Source: Chitinispirillales bacterium | GTDB taxonomy: Bacteria; Fibrobacterota; Chitinivibrionia; Chitinivibrionales; Chitinivibrionaceae | Reading direction: 5' to 3' | Length of the DNA stretch: 36,951 nt | Assembly (NCBI GenBank): GCA_031254455.1 | Contig: JAIRUI010000109.1 | Span: 1 to 36,951 of the forward strand | Notes under the pieces: model-generated | What the model saw: the letters and a program-made list of their open reading frames with translations, nothing else | The model's database searches: none | Told to the model about the DNA's origin: nothing | Part shown: positions 16,500-24,476 of the stretch, piece after piece | How the letters are laid out: each line of letters opens with the position of its first letter | Numbering within the stretch: the first letter of the stretch is position 1 | Translations under genes and position numbers: made by a program

Positions 16500-17939
16500 C
16501 TATAACTTTTTGCACAAAACGCCGTCCCTGCCGTCTAAAATTTCAATACCTTTAGCGGTTATCGCATCTCTTATTTCGTCCGCCGTCTTAAAGTCTTTCG
16601 CCTTTTTTGCGGCAGATCTTTTGTCAAGCAAATCGACGATTTCTTTTAATTCGTTTTGCGGCGTTTCAGCAAAGCCGTCAAATTTTATATCGCCTATTAC
16701 TTTTATATCGTTTGTTTTTTCACAAAATAAATCAAGCGCTAAAATTTCATCCGCTTTTTTAATTGCCGCTTTTTTTATTTTGCCAGAAACTGCGCCGTTT
16801 TTTAAGATTCCCCAAACTTCCGCAAGCGCAACCGGCATATTCATATCGTCCAAAATCGCCTTATAAAAACCTTCGAGTACATTTTCAATTTCTTCTTTCG
16901 ACACTTTTTCATCATCAAAATCTGTGATTTTCTGCACCGTATTTCTCACATTATTAAGTCCGGTTTGCGCCGCCGAAACGTTATCTATAGAAAACGACAA
17001 CTGCTTGCGGTAATGACTTGAATAACAAAAATAGCGGTAAGCCAGCGGATCTATTTTTTGCTTTTTCAGCGTATCGACAGTAATAAAATTATCACCGGAT
17101 TTTGACATTTTTCCGTTTTCTATAACCAAAAATTCGCCGTGAATCCAAAACCTGCAAAACTCCTTGTCTGTCGCCGCTTCAACTTGCGCGATTTCGTTTG
17201 TGTGATGAATAGGAATGTGGTCTATTCCTCCGCAATGAATATCAAGCGGCTGCGACAAATATTTTAGCGACATCGCAGAACATTCTATATGCCATCCGGG
17301 AAATCCCACTCCCCATGGACTTTCCCACTCCATTGCACGCTTTTTGTCTTTGGGCGAAAACTTCCATAGCGCAAAATCGGTTTTATTTTTCTTATCGCCC
17401 GCTTCAATTCTGTGCCCTTCCTGCAAATTTTCGATATCCAAACGAGCGAATTTTGCGTAATTTGAAAATTTTGAAGAGTCGAAATAAATTCCGTCCGCTG
17501 TTTCGTAGGTATATCCTTTTTCGACAAGTTTTTGTACCATATCTATCATTTCTTTTATATGGTCGGTGGCTTTAGGAATTATCGTCGGACGTAAAATCTT
17601 GAGGTCTCCGCAATTTCTAAAGAACGCTTCGGTATAAAATTCGGCAATATCTCGAACAGACTTCCCGTCGCGTGTCGCGCCTTTTTCCATTTTATCGTCT
17701 CCGCTGTCCGCATCGCCGGTCAGATGTCCGACGTCCGTAATATTCATGACATGTTTGATTTCATAGTCCAAATATTCAAGGATACGCCGAAGAACATCCT
17801 CAAAAATATACGTTCGCATATTTCCTATGTGAGCATAGCCGTAAACAGTCGGTCCACAGCAATATATCCCGACCTTATTTTCAGCGGTAAAAATTTCCTT
17901 TTTCCGTGATTTTGTGTTGTAAAGCCAAAATTCTTTCAT
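16500..17939 (-). CDS. cysS: Cysteinyl-tRNA synthetase
   Basis: A 479-residue class I synthetase that charges tRNA(Cys). The HIGH motif is HIGN (37-40) within TVYGYAHIGN. The KMSKS motif is exact at 277-281 (GKMSKSGDN). The zinc site has a Cys near residue 28 (YCCGPT), Cys220 in GWHIECSAM, His245 and Glu249 in HHTNEIAQ (E. coli has HHENE). The DALR-type anticodon part follows and ends with the usual short C-terminal stretch (AKGIEILDGRDGV). Length matches the family (~460-480). It reads from a ~300-base divergent region shared with the dapD-like gene. Weak SD (GGAAAAAGAGT). Confidence 0.96.
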   Translation of the reverse strand: MKEFWLYNTKSRKKEIFTAENKVGIYCCGPTVYGYAHIGNMRTYIFEDVLRRILEYLDYEIKHVMNITDVGHLTGDADSGDDKMEKGATRDGKSVRDIAEFYTEAFFRNCGDLKILRPTIIPKATDHIKEMIDMVQKLVEKGYTYETADGIYFDSSKFSNYAKFARLDIENLQEGHRIEAGDKKNKTDFALWKFSPKDKKRAMEWESPWGVGFPGWHIECSAMSLKYLSQPLDIHCGGIDHIPIHHTNEIAQVEAATDKEFCRFWIHGEFLVIENGKMSKSGDNFITVDTLKKQKIDPLAYRYFCYSSHYRKQLSFSIDNVSAAQTGLNNVRNTVQKITDFDDEKVSKEEIENVLEGFYKAILDDMNMPVALAEVWGILKNGAVSGKIKKAAIKKADEILALDLFCEKTNDIKVIGDIKFDGFAETPQNELKEIVDLLDKRSAAKKAKDFKTADEIRDAITAKGIEILDGRDGVLCKKL

Positions 17940-18243
17940 ACTCTTTTTCCAAAATTTTGAATAACATCCATACTGTTCTATAATTAATCCGCTCTACAAT
18001 CTGATTTAGGCTTGAATCGCATAGAAAAATAATTTTTGCGAATACTAAAATGTCAAACATTGCGAGAACACAATGCAGTTAAGTTTTGATAATGTTTGGA
18101 AAGAATACTGTCAGAAAATTTATTGAGGTTTTCCTATCTTTTTTTGTTTGCAAACATATAGTATTTTATGTGATTGTATAACCCTATCGTTTATAGGGAT
18201 AACTAAGATTGCATATTAATTCCCTAAAAGAAAGCAGGCGAAC
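17940..18243. promoter_or_regulatory. Divergent intergenic region between cysS and dapD-like gene
   Basis: 304 bases with no gene. Visible features are a 10-bp palindrome GTTTGCAAAC (about 18148-18157) and a small hairpin CCCTAT-CGTTT-ATAGGG (about 18182-18198). Immediately before the dapD-like GTG is an SD (AAAGAAAGCAGG). Both genes must be driven from here. The palindrome and hairpin are on the dapD side and could be an operator or leader structure. No convincing consensus -35/-10 pair was found, which fits the divergent sigma factor but is not evidence for it. Confidence 0.45.
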
Positions 18244-19458
18244 GTGTCATTTGAAGAAAACGTAAACAGTTTGAAATCGGCGGCGTGTCTTGATAAAATT
18301 GATGTCATAAAAAATTCAAAATTAATCGGCGAAATAAAAAATGACGTTTCGACAAAAGAATCACTTAAAATTTATGCTCATTTGGTCGATTTTGATAACG
18401 GCTCTATATATTATGAGACTGCACAAAAGGGGCTTGAACTTTATGCGGAAACAGTTAAAGACGCAAAACAAAATCCGGGGAAACATCCTAATATAGACCG
18501 CCTTTTAGATTTAAAAGAAAACGAATTTCTTAAAATAGTTGTGCATTACCGTGAAAATGAAAAGCTTCGCGAAAATATTGAAAAATTTGCAAATTTGAAG
18601 CGCATTGGAAAACTTTTGGACGAAAAAACCGCCGCCCTTGCCGCATTCAACGAACTAATGGATTTATTGGAATCCGGCATGGCGAGAACAGCGCAAATCA
18701 TAGACGGAGAATGGCAGGCGAATTTGTGGGTGAAAGAAGGGATAATGCTCGGTTTTGTACTTGGGAACACCGTAGTTTATCGCGGCGGCGACGATATCCA
18801 ATTTACAGACAAAGAAACATTTCCTCTGCGAAAAATTTTACCGCAGTCGCAAATACGTCTTGTGCCGCCGGCAACCGGACTCAGACGCGGCGCGTTTGCG
18901 GGAAAAGGAGTGATTTTTATGCCGCCGGCATATGCGAATGTCGGTGCGCACATATCAAATAATTCTATGATTGAAAATTTGGCCGGAAGTTGCTGCCAAG
19001 TCGGGCGCGACTGCCACATTTCCGCAGGTGCGATTATCGGCGGCGTACTTGACCCGATTGAAGCGACGCCTGTAATTATCGGCGACAACGTTCTTTTAGG
19101 CGAAGGAAGCGGAATAACGCAAGGCTGTCGTCTCGGAGATCTGACAACGCTTGCGCCGGGGGTACACTTGTCGAAAGCGACTGCGGTCGTCGACCCGATT
19201 AAAAACGTCGCATATACTTCAAACGGGATTTGTGAACTTGTGGAATATAAAATGGGTGACGCAAAACTATTCAGTGTAGGAAAAATAATTGAAGAAAAGG
19301 ACAATACTTACGGTCCTGAAGTTCCAAGCGGCGCACTTGTGATTCCTGGCTTTTCGATGTCGAGTTCAGGCTTTCCTAAACTCACTCCTTTTGTAGCCAA
19401 ATACATAACGCACAAATCTCAACGAGCGTATGCTTTAGAAGACGCGCTTCGAAGTTGA
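18244..19458 (+). CDS. dapD: DapD-like tetrahydrodipicolinate N-succinyltransferase with N-terminal extension and altered active site
   Basis: A 404-residue protein. Residues ~135-404 align with the classical 274-residue DapD (RLVPPAT, FMPPAYANVGAHI, GGVLDPIEATPVIIGDN), which forms a left-handed beta-helix trimer and succinylates tetrahydrodipicolinate in lysine/meso-DAP synthesis. The first ~130 residues are an extra, helical, unrecognised extension. In E. coli numbering Asp141 (MVDTWA) and Glu189 (GARSEVVEG) are the residues considered catalytic. Here the equivalents are Glu244 (MIENLA, with two residues deleted nearby) and Gly290 (GEGSGITQG). A loop insertion also sits around 318-345. It may be a variant DapD, a tetrahydrodipicolinate acetyltransferase or a related acyltransferase. 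GTG start with SD. asd, acting upstream in the same pathway, is ~9 kb away. Confidence 0.75.
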   Translation: MSFEENVNSLKSAACLDKIDVIKNSKLIGEIKNDVSTKESLKIYAHLVDFDNGSIYYETAQKGLELYAETVKDAKQNPGKHPNIDRLLDLKENEFLKIVVHYRENEKLRENIEKFANLKRIGKLLDEKTAALAAFNELMDLLESGMARTAQIIDGEWQANLWVKEGIMLGFVLGNTVVYRGGDDIQFTDKETFPLRKILPQSQIRLVPPATGLRRGAFAGKGVIFMPPAYANVGAHISNNSMIENLAGSCCQVGRDCHISAGAIIGGVLDPIEATPVIIGDNVLLGEGSGITQGCRLGDLTTLAPGVHLSKATAVVDPIKNVAYTSNGICELVEYKMGDAKLFSVGKIIEEKDNTYGPEVPSGALVIPGFSMSSSGFPKLTPFVAKYITHKSQRAYALEDALRS

Positions 19459-19502
19459 GAGGAACAAGATTCAACGTCTAAACTGGGGTTAAGGAGAAAG
19501 AA

Positions 19503-20243
19503 GTGATAGAGCTTATACACACGACAAAAACATACGACAGAGAATTTGAGGCTGTTTCGGATTTGTCGTTATTTATAGACAAAGGAGAATTTGTTTTCTT
19601 AACCGGACAAAGCGGTGCAGGAAAAACGACTTTACTTAAATTGATTTACCGCGAAGAACTGCCGTCAAGCGGAACCGTCAATGTATGCGGAATAACGACT
19701 CAACCTCAAACACCGCCGAGCGTTTTAAGAAAAACCACTCCGGCGATCCGCAGAAAAATAGGTATAGTTTTTCAAGATATTCGGCTTTTAAATACCTATA
19801 CGGTTTTTGACAATGTTGCATTCGCAGCGCGTATCCTTGGCGGAAGCGAACAGAGTATAAAAAAGCGGGTTTTTAAATCTCTTGCGGTTGTCGGACTTGC
19901 ACATAAAAGTTGTAACTTCCCATTGCAACTTTCGGGAGGCGAGCAACAAAGGGTCGCAATCGCAAGAGCAATTGTTAATGAACCTTTGATATTGATTGCG
20001 GACGAACCTACGGGAAATCTCGACCGCATAATCTCAGACGAAATATTTGCACTCTTGCAAGAAATAAACAATTGGGGAACGACGGTAGTTATGTCAACGC
20101 ACGACTTATCGTTTACACAACGCACATCGTACCGTGAAATAGTATTGGGACACGGAAAAATAACAAAAGGAACTGCGAACAGGATAAATAGAATTTCACA
20201 CAATAATTACTTTGAGCCGATTTCTATACCAAAGCCGCTTTAA
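19503..20243 (+). CDS. ftsE: FtsE-like ABC transporter ATPase
   Basis: A 246-residue ABC ATPase. Walker A is GQSGAGKTT (35-43), the Q-loop is at Gln91, the signature is LSGGEQQR (143-150), Walker B is LILIADEPTGNLD, and His200 is the switch histidine. The start (MIELIHTTKTY, FIDKGEFVFLTGQSGAGK) is typical of FtsE, which with FtsX controls septal peptidoglycan hydrolases. A proline/threonine-rich insert (about 63-83; TTQPQTPPSV) after the first beta sheet is unusual. FtsX normally follows; here the next gene is convergent yqeY, whose end overlaps by 20 bases. It could also be the ATPase of a LolD/MacB-type exporter. GTG start with SD (AAGGAG). Confidence 0.8.
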   Translation: MIELIHTTKTYDREFEAVSDLSLFIDKGEFVFLTGQSGAGKTTLLKLIYREELPSSGTVNVCGITTQPQTPPSVLRKTTPAIRRKIGIVFQDIRLLNTYTVFDNVAFAARILGGSEQSIKKRVFKSLAVVGLAHKSCNFPLQLSGGEQQRVAIARAIVNEPLILIADEPTGNLDRIISDEIFALLQEINNWGTTVVMSTHDLSFTQRTSYREIVLGHGKITKGTANRINRISHNNYFEPISIPKPL

Positions 20244-20667
20244 CCAAATCATTAACTAATTTTCCATCGGCTTTCCCTTTAACTATCGGCATCAAAATAG
20301 CCATGACTTTCCCCATTTCTTTGGCACCGGACGCGCCGGATTTTGCAACAGCGTCGTCAACAATAGTTTTCAATTCGTCAGGCGAAAGTTGTTTCGGCTG
20401 ATAACGTTTATATATATCAATTTCAAATTCTTCTTGCATTGCAAGATCTTCTCTTCCCGCCGATTTGTATTGGTCGGCCGATTCCAAACGAGTTTTTATT
20501 CCTTTTGCCAGAATAGTAAAAATATCCTCGTCTGAAGCGGTCCTCTTGCCGTTTATTTCAAAATTCTTTATATCGGAATGAAGCGTTCTTAAAACTAATA
20601 ATTTTTCTTTTTCCCCTGATTTCATAGTGATTTTAATGTCTTCTTGCAACTGTTGCGCAACGCTCAT
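20224..20667 (-). CDS. yqeY: GatB/YqeY domain protein
   Basis: A 147-residue cytoplasmic protein of the YqeY family, which resembles the tRNA-binding tail domain of GatB. Marker stretches are LRTLHSDIKNFEI, SADQYKSAGREDLA, EIDIYKRYQPKQLS and GKVMAILMPIVKGKADGKLV. Length is normal. A role in tRNA-dependent amidation or tRNA handling is presumed from the fold but not well established. Excellent SD (AAAGGAG) before the ATG. It ends inside the 3' end of the ftsE-like gene on the other strand and lies 12 bases after the HTH-STAS gene, so those two are probably co-transcribed. Confidence 0.92.
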   Translation of the reverse strand: MSVAQQLQEDIKITMKSGEKEKLLVLRTLHSDIKNFEINGKRTASDEDIFTILAKGIKTRLESADQYKSAGREDLAMQEEFEIDIYKRYQPKQLSPDELKTIVDDAVAKSGASGAKEMGKVMAILMPIVKGKADGKLVNDLVKAALV

Positions 20668-20679
20668 AAATCTACTCCT

Positions 20680-21213
20680 TTATTTCTTTTTTCTTTCAAA
20701 AGTTAACCTGTATATATGTTCTTCAAAAGCATTCATAGTTCCGAAAACTTTTGTTTCTTCTTCAATGTTATTCGCTTCAATATATTCTTCTACGGGGGAA
20801 CTTGGCGAAAGGAATAAAACTACTTTTCCCGTTTGGCAAATTTTTTCTTTATAATCAATAACCGCTTTCATTGCGGTATCGTCAATTTCCATCACACCTT
20901 CAAATCTAATCGTTATTATATGCGTGGGTAATTTATGAACCTCTTCAAGACCGACATTTATTTTATCCAAAAACTTCTCTGTAATCATTCCGGAAAAACT
21001 TAACATAACATATTTGTGGTGCTTAGTAATCATATAATCCAAAAACGGCTCGACGATATTTTCCAACTCCGTTTCACTTTTAACCGTTCCTTTAGTTTGG
21101 AATTTTGCGACCAGATCCTTGACCGTACGCACGGGAATATGAGTGCTTTCGGATATCTGTTGAACCGAAATTTTGTGCTGATACATCTTGTAAATTTTAT
21201 AATAAATGTTCAT
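20680..21213 (-). CDS. HTH plus STAS domain protein
   Basis: A protein of about 177 residues. The N-terminus (1-40) contains a helix-turn-helix-like stretch (SVQQISESTHIPVRTVKDLV) typical of Trp-repressor/MarR-like or sigma region-4-like DNA binding. Residues ~70-165 fit a STAS domain (YVMLSFSGMITEKF, THIITIRFEGVMEIDDTAMK, GKVVLFLSPSSPVEEYIEANN), the fold of anti-sigma-factor antagonists. A canonical phospho-Ser site of SpoIIAA type is not obvious; EIDDTA replaces the usual D-S-S/T-G motif. I start at ATG 21213 because the SD AAAGG is 9 bases upstream; a GTG at 21219 is the alternative but is too close to it. It may be a regulator linking DNA binding to STAS-mediated signalling. Function unproven. 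Confidence 0.6.
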   Translation of the reverse strand: MNIYYKIYKMYQHKISVQQISESTHIPVRTVKDLVAKFQTKGTVKSETELENIVEPFLDYMITKHHKYVMLSFSGMITEKFLDKINVGLEEVHKLPTHIITIRFEGVMEIDDTAMKAVIDYKEKICQTGKVVLFLSPSSPVEEYIEANNIEEETKVFGTMNAFEEHIYRLTFERKKK

Positions 21214-21309
21214 AAACACTTGCCTTTCCCGCTAAAATTATCAGCCAAATGTTATTTTACATAAACAAAAATATGTTTTGCCGCAAGTTTTTTTCAAAAA
21301 AAGGTTTTT

Positions 21310-23694
21310 ATGTTTAGATTTTTTAAAATTATCTTCTTATTAACGTCCGCATCGTTTGCTTCCGGGATTGAACCGTTAAATATTTTGAATTTTTCAGCAG
21401 TTAATAGCGGGAACGACGTTTCAAAACAAAACGATACCATTTGGGTCGCCACAAACGGCGGGTTGGCTCAGTTTCAATATTCAAGCGGAAATTTTATAAC
21501 GCTTCATCATTCCAACGAACAATTTCCCGAGATTTCGCTTTCGGCTTTGCATATTGATAACGATGGATTGTGGATTGGAAGCGAGAACGGATACTTGTAT
21601 TATCGCCAAAAAAACAAAAAACAAAAAATTTATAACGACTTGTTTTTGATAAAAAGCAAAATTTATACGATTAAATCATTCAAAGATTACTTGATTATCG
21701 GGCATGATAAGGGCGTATCGGTTTTAGATAAGAAAAAAGGCAATATTATTTCCACAAAACGAAATTTTCAAGATTTCATAGATGCCGGCGTAAATTTGAT
21801 TGAAATCAAAAACGACACCATTTGGGTTGCGATAAAAAGCGGCGCAAAAGGCGGTGTGGCAAAGCTAGAAAATTTTTCTAAATATGTAGATAATTCGAAA
21901 TTCGGCGACAATTCGCCTTTGTCAGGGCAAACCCCTTGGAAAACTATTGAAAATTCGACAGCCATGGTAAAAACACTTTTTTATGCGGAAGACAAAATTA
22001 AATATTTTGAAAATTTCGTTTTGTTCGACGATAATTATAGGATAGAAACACAAGGGAACGATTTAATTAAATACGACGATTCGGGAAATAAAATCGCAAA
22101 TCTCTACCTTGAAAGCGATATAAATTTTCTAAAATTCATTGACGGTAAAATTGTAGTCGGAACAAAATTTGATTTTTCTCAGATAATAAATTTCGGAAAC
22201 GATAAACGGCTTATAGTTCCAGGACTTGTCAACAATACGAATATTGAAAAATTATTTGTCGACAGCGAGCAATCCCTTTGGATATTGCCGTCAATAGTAA
22301 AAGACGAGTGGTGGAATGCGCTTACAAGAATATTTCGCGGCAACCAAATAAAACATTACAAAGATATTGACGGGATGGGTACGATAAGTAACGGTTGCCC
22401 GGATTTTACCGCGATTACTCAAAACGGGAATCGAATGTTTTTCGGATATTGCGGAGATCCTTTGAGAGAATACAATTTAAGTGCGGATTCATGGGGCGTA
22501 TGGGTTTTTGATATAAGAAATTATACTAATTATCCGTTGTTTGTATCGGATTGGAAAGGGACTTGTAATGCGGACTGGAATGCCGGGTGGGATGGGTATT
22601 ATTGGCTTAAGGTCGATGCTTTAATTACAGATAAAAACGGGATTATTTGGGGAACTTATTGGCGCGACATCAAACTCGGCAATGTTGAAATGCCGATAAT
22701 TTTTGCGTTTCATCCGCAAAAGAACGAATTTCGCTATTTATTGATTGACAAACCGCAAGACGAGTTGACTTCTCCGAATAATTTGGCGTTAAGCGGCAAA
22801 AACGATTTGCTTCTCGGCTTTAAAGGGAAAGAAGAATTATGGATTATTGATGCGAATAAAAATCCGTTTGATACTACAACGGAGTCAATGGAATATCGCA
22901 AAAATAAAATTTTTCTTGACGGCAAATTATCAAAATTGCAAACAACCGGCTCGGGAAACGTGTTGATAGGCACAGACAAAGAACCTGTTATTTTTACTTA
23001 TGACAAATCCTCAAAGCATACAATCGTTTCAATAAAATATCTTCCGGCGGAGAGATTTTCTGAAATAACAAACGATATCGTTTTGGAATATTCGGAAGAA
23101 TTGTGGGGAGATTACGAAGGACAGTCAATAATTCGTAACGTTTTTTGGATTGCAAATAAAAAAGTCGGCGTCGAGAGAGTTGTAATTGATGAGTATTTAT
23201 CGCAAAACGGAATTCTTGATTCGGCGGTTTATAGCGATGAACAAACAGCTTTCTCTTTTTCGACTGTAAACGGTTCAATAAACCAAAATATTTCGGCGTT
23301 GGCAATAGATTCAGTTCAAAATTTACTGTGGATCGGCGGCGACAAGGGAATTACGAGAATTCGACTGCCGGAAAGAAGCGGAATTTCTTCTCAGACAAAA
23401 ATTGATTTTGTGTTTCCTAATCCGTATTTGTTAAGTAAGCATAATTTTCTTTCTATCCCTAGTATTTCGCAGAATTCTATTGTTGATATTTACACGATTT
23501 CCGGGAAATTAGTGAAACATATTGACGAGAATTCGGCAGAAAAACATAAAACTATAGACGGAACTTATATTTACAAATGGAAAATTCCACAAAATACCGC
23601 TCCGGGAACTTATCTTATCGCCGTAAAACCGCATAACAACGACAAGATTGTCAACAAAAACACAAAACTTTACAAATTGACGGTGATACCTTGA
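21310..23694 (+). CDS. Exported beta-propeller protein with sorting-like C-terminus
   Basis: A 794-residue protein with a signal peptide (MFRFFKIIFLLTSASFASG). Repeated propeller blades follow, of the two-component-regulator-propeller type (NDTIWVATNGGLAQF, DNDGLWIGSENGYLYY, NDTIWVAIKSGAKGG, VQNLLWIGGDKGITRIRLP). The last ~95 residues begin FVFPNPYL and contain IVDIYTISGKLVKHI and APGTYLIAV. This matches the FlgD-like/type IX sorting-domain style (PNP start, conserved GxY near the end). The architecture recalls PorZ-type proteins of the type IX secretion system, but that is a resemblance only. No sensor kinase domain is attached. The stop overlaps a TTG start of a glycosyltransferase by four bases. 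Its C-terminus is a different subtype from that of the two proteins at the window start. Confidence 0.75.
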   Translation: MFRFFKIIFLLTSASFASGIEPLNILNFSAVNSGNDVSKQNDTIWVATNGGLAQFQYSSGNFITLHHSNEQFPEISLSALHIDNDGLWIGSENGYLYYRQKNKKQKIYNDLFLIKSKIYTIKSFKDYLIIGHDKGVSVLDKKKGNIISTKRNFQDFIDAGVNLIEIKNDTIWVAIKSGAKGGVAKLENFSKYVDNSKFGDNSPLSGQTPWKTIENSTAMVKTLFYAEDKIKYFENFVLFDDNYRIETQGNDLIKYDDSGNKIANLYLESDINFLKFIDGKIVVGTKFDFSQIINFGNDKRLIVPGLVNNTNIEKLFVDSEQSLWILPSIVKDEWWNALTRIFRGNQIKHYKDIDGMGTISNGCPDFTAITQNGNRMFFGYCGDPLREYNLSADSWGVWVFDIRNYTNYPLFVSDWKGTCNADWNAGWDGYYWLKVDALITDKNGIIWGTYWRDIKLGNVEMPIIFAFHPQKNEFRYLLIDKPQDELTSPNNLALSGKNDLLLGFKGKEELWIIDANKNPFDTTTESMEYRKNKIFLDGKLSKLQTTGSGNVLIGTDKEPVIFTYDKSSKHTIVSIKYLPAERFSEITNDIVLEYSEELWGDYEGQSIIRNVFWIANKKVGVERVVIDEYLSQNGILDSAVYSDEQTAFSFSTVNGSINQNISALAIDSVQNLLWIGGDKGITRIRLPERSGISSQTKIDFVFPNPYLLSKHNFLSIPSISQNSIVDIYTISGKLVKHIDENSAEKHKTIDGTYIYKWKIPQNTAPGTYLIAVKPHNNDKIVNKNTKLYKLTVIP

Positions 23695-24476
23695 ATATAA
23701 CGGCTGTGATTACAACTTGCAACCGCCTAAACAAATTGAAAAAAGCGGTAAAATCGGTAGAAAATCAGGTGTTTTTACCAAATGAATTGATAATTGTCGA
23801 CGATAATTCTCACGACGGAACACAAGAATATTGTGAAAATTTGAAAGAGGTTTCAAAAATTCCGATAATTTATTTCCGTAACAATTTTAGGGTCGGCTCA
23901 AATGTGTGCAGGAACCAAGCGATTGAGCGTGCAAGCGGAGAATATATTGCATTTTTAGATGATGACGACGAATGGTTTCCAGAGAAATTAAGAATCCAAT
24001 ACGAAACTGTAAAAAAAGAGAACGCCGATTTGGTTTATACCGGCGTTAAAATGACGGATTCCGGAAGGAAAAAGATTTACTTTCACAATCCGTTTCCGTT
24101 CACGCCGAAATTTGCAATAATGTTTGGAAATTTTGTAGGAATTACGTCCACAATGATGATCAAATCCGAAATGTTAAAAGAAACCGGAGGGTTTGATTGC
24201 AGTATTCCATCGCTTCAGGACTATGAATTGATTATTCGTTTGATAAACAATAACGCAAATGTTAAAGGAATTAAAATTCCGCTTGTAGAATATGGATCGA
24301 CAAACAATAAAAACGTTTCCGTTTCATCAAGAAATTTTTTTAAAGCGTCAAAAATAATTTTAAAAAAAAGTCCGATAATTTATCGTCCTTTACAATTTAT
24401 AGGACTTTTGAGAATTTTTTCTCAAAAACTGATAAAAACGGAAAACTTTCGCGAAAATTTATTCAGATTTTCATGA
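23691..24476 (+). CDS. Family 2 glycosyltransferase
   Basis: A 261-residue GT-A fold enzyme. The nucleotide-binding start is MNITAVITTCNRLNKLKKA, the LIIVDDNSHDGTQEY motif follows, and the DxD-like metal site is FLDDDDEWFPEKL (about 84-96). Acceptor-side residues follow (GGFDCSIPSLQDYELIIRL). There is no membrane segment. It probably transfers a sugar in surface polysaccharide assembly; donor and acceptor are unknown. The TTG start overlaps the stop of the propeller gene, so translation is likely coupled. Its last 14 bases overlap the convergent glycosyltransferase gene. Confidence 0.88.
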   Translation: MNITAVITTCNRLNKLKKAVKSVENQVFLPNELIIVDDNSHDGTQEYCENLKEVSKIPIIYFRNNFRVGSNVCRNQAIERASGEYIAFLDDDDEWFPEKLRIQYETVKKENADLVYTGVKMTDSGRKKIYFHNPFPFTPKFAIMFGNFVGITSTMMIKSEMLKETGGFDCSIPSLQDYELIIRLINNNANVKGIKIPLVEYGSTNNKNVSVSSRNFFKASKIILKKSPIIYRPLQFIGLLRIFSQKLIKTENFRENLFRFS

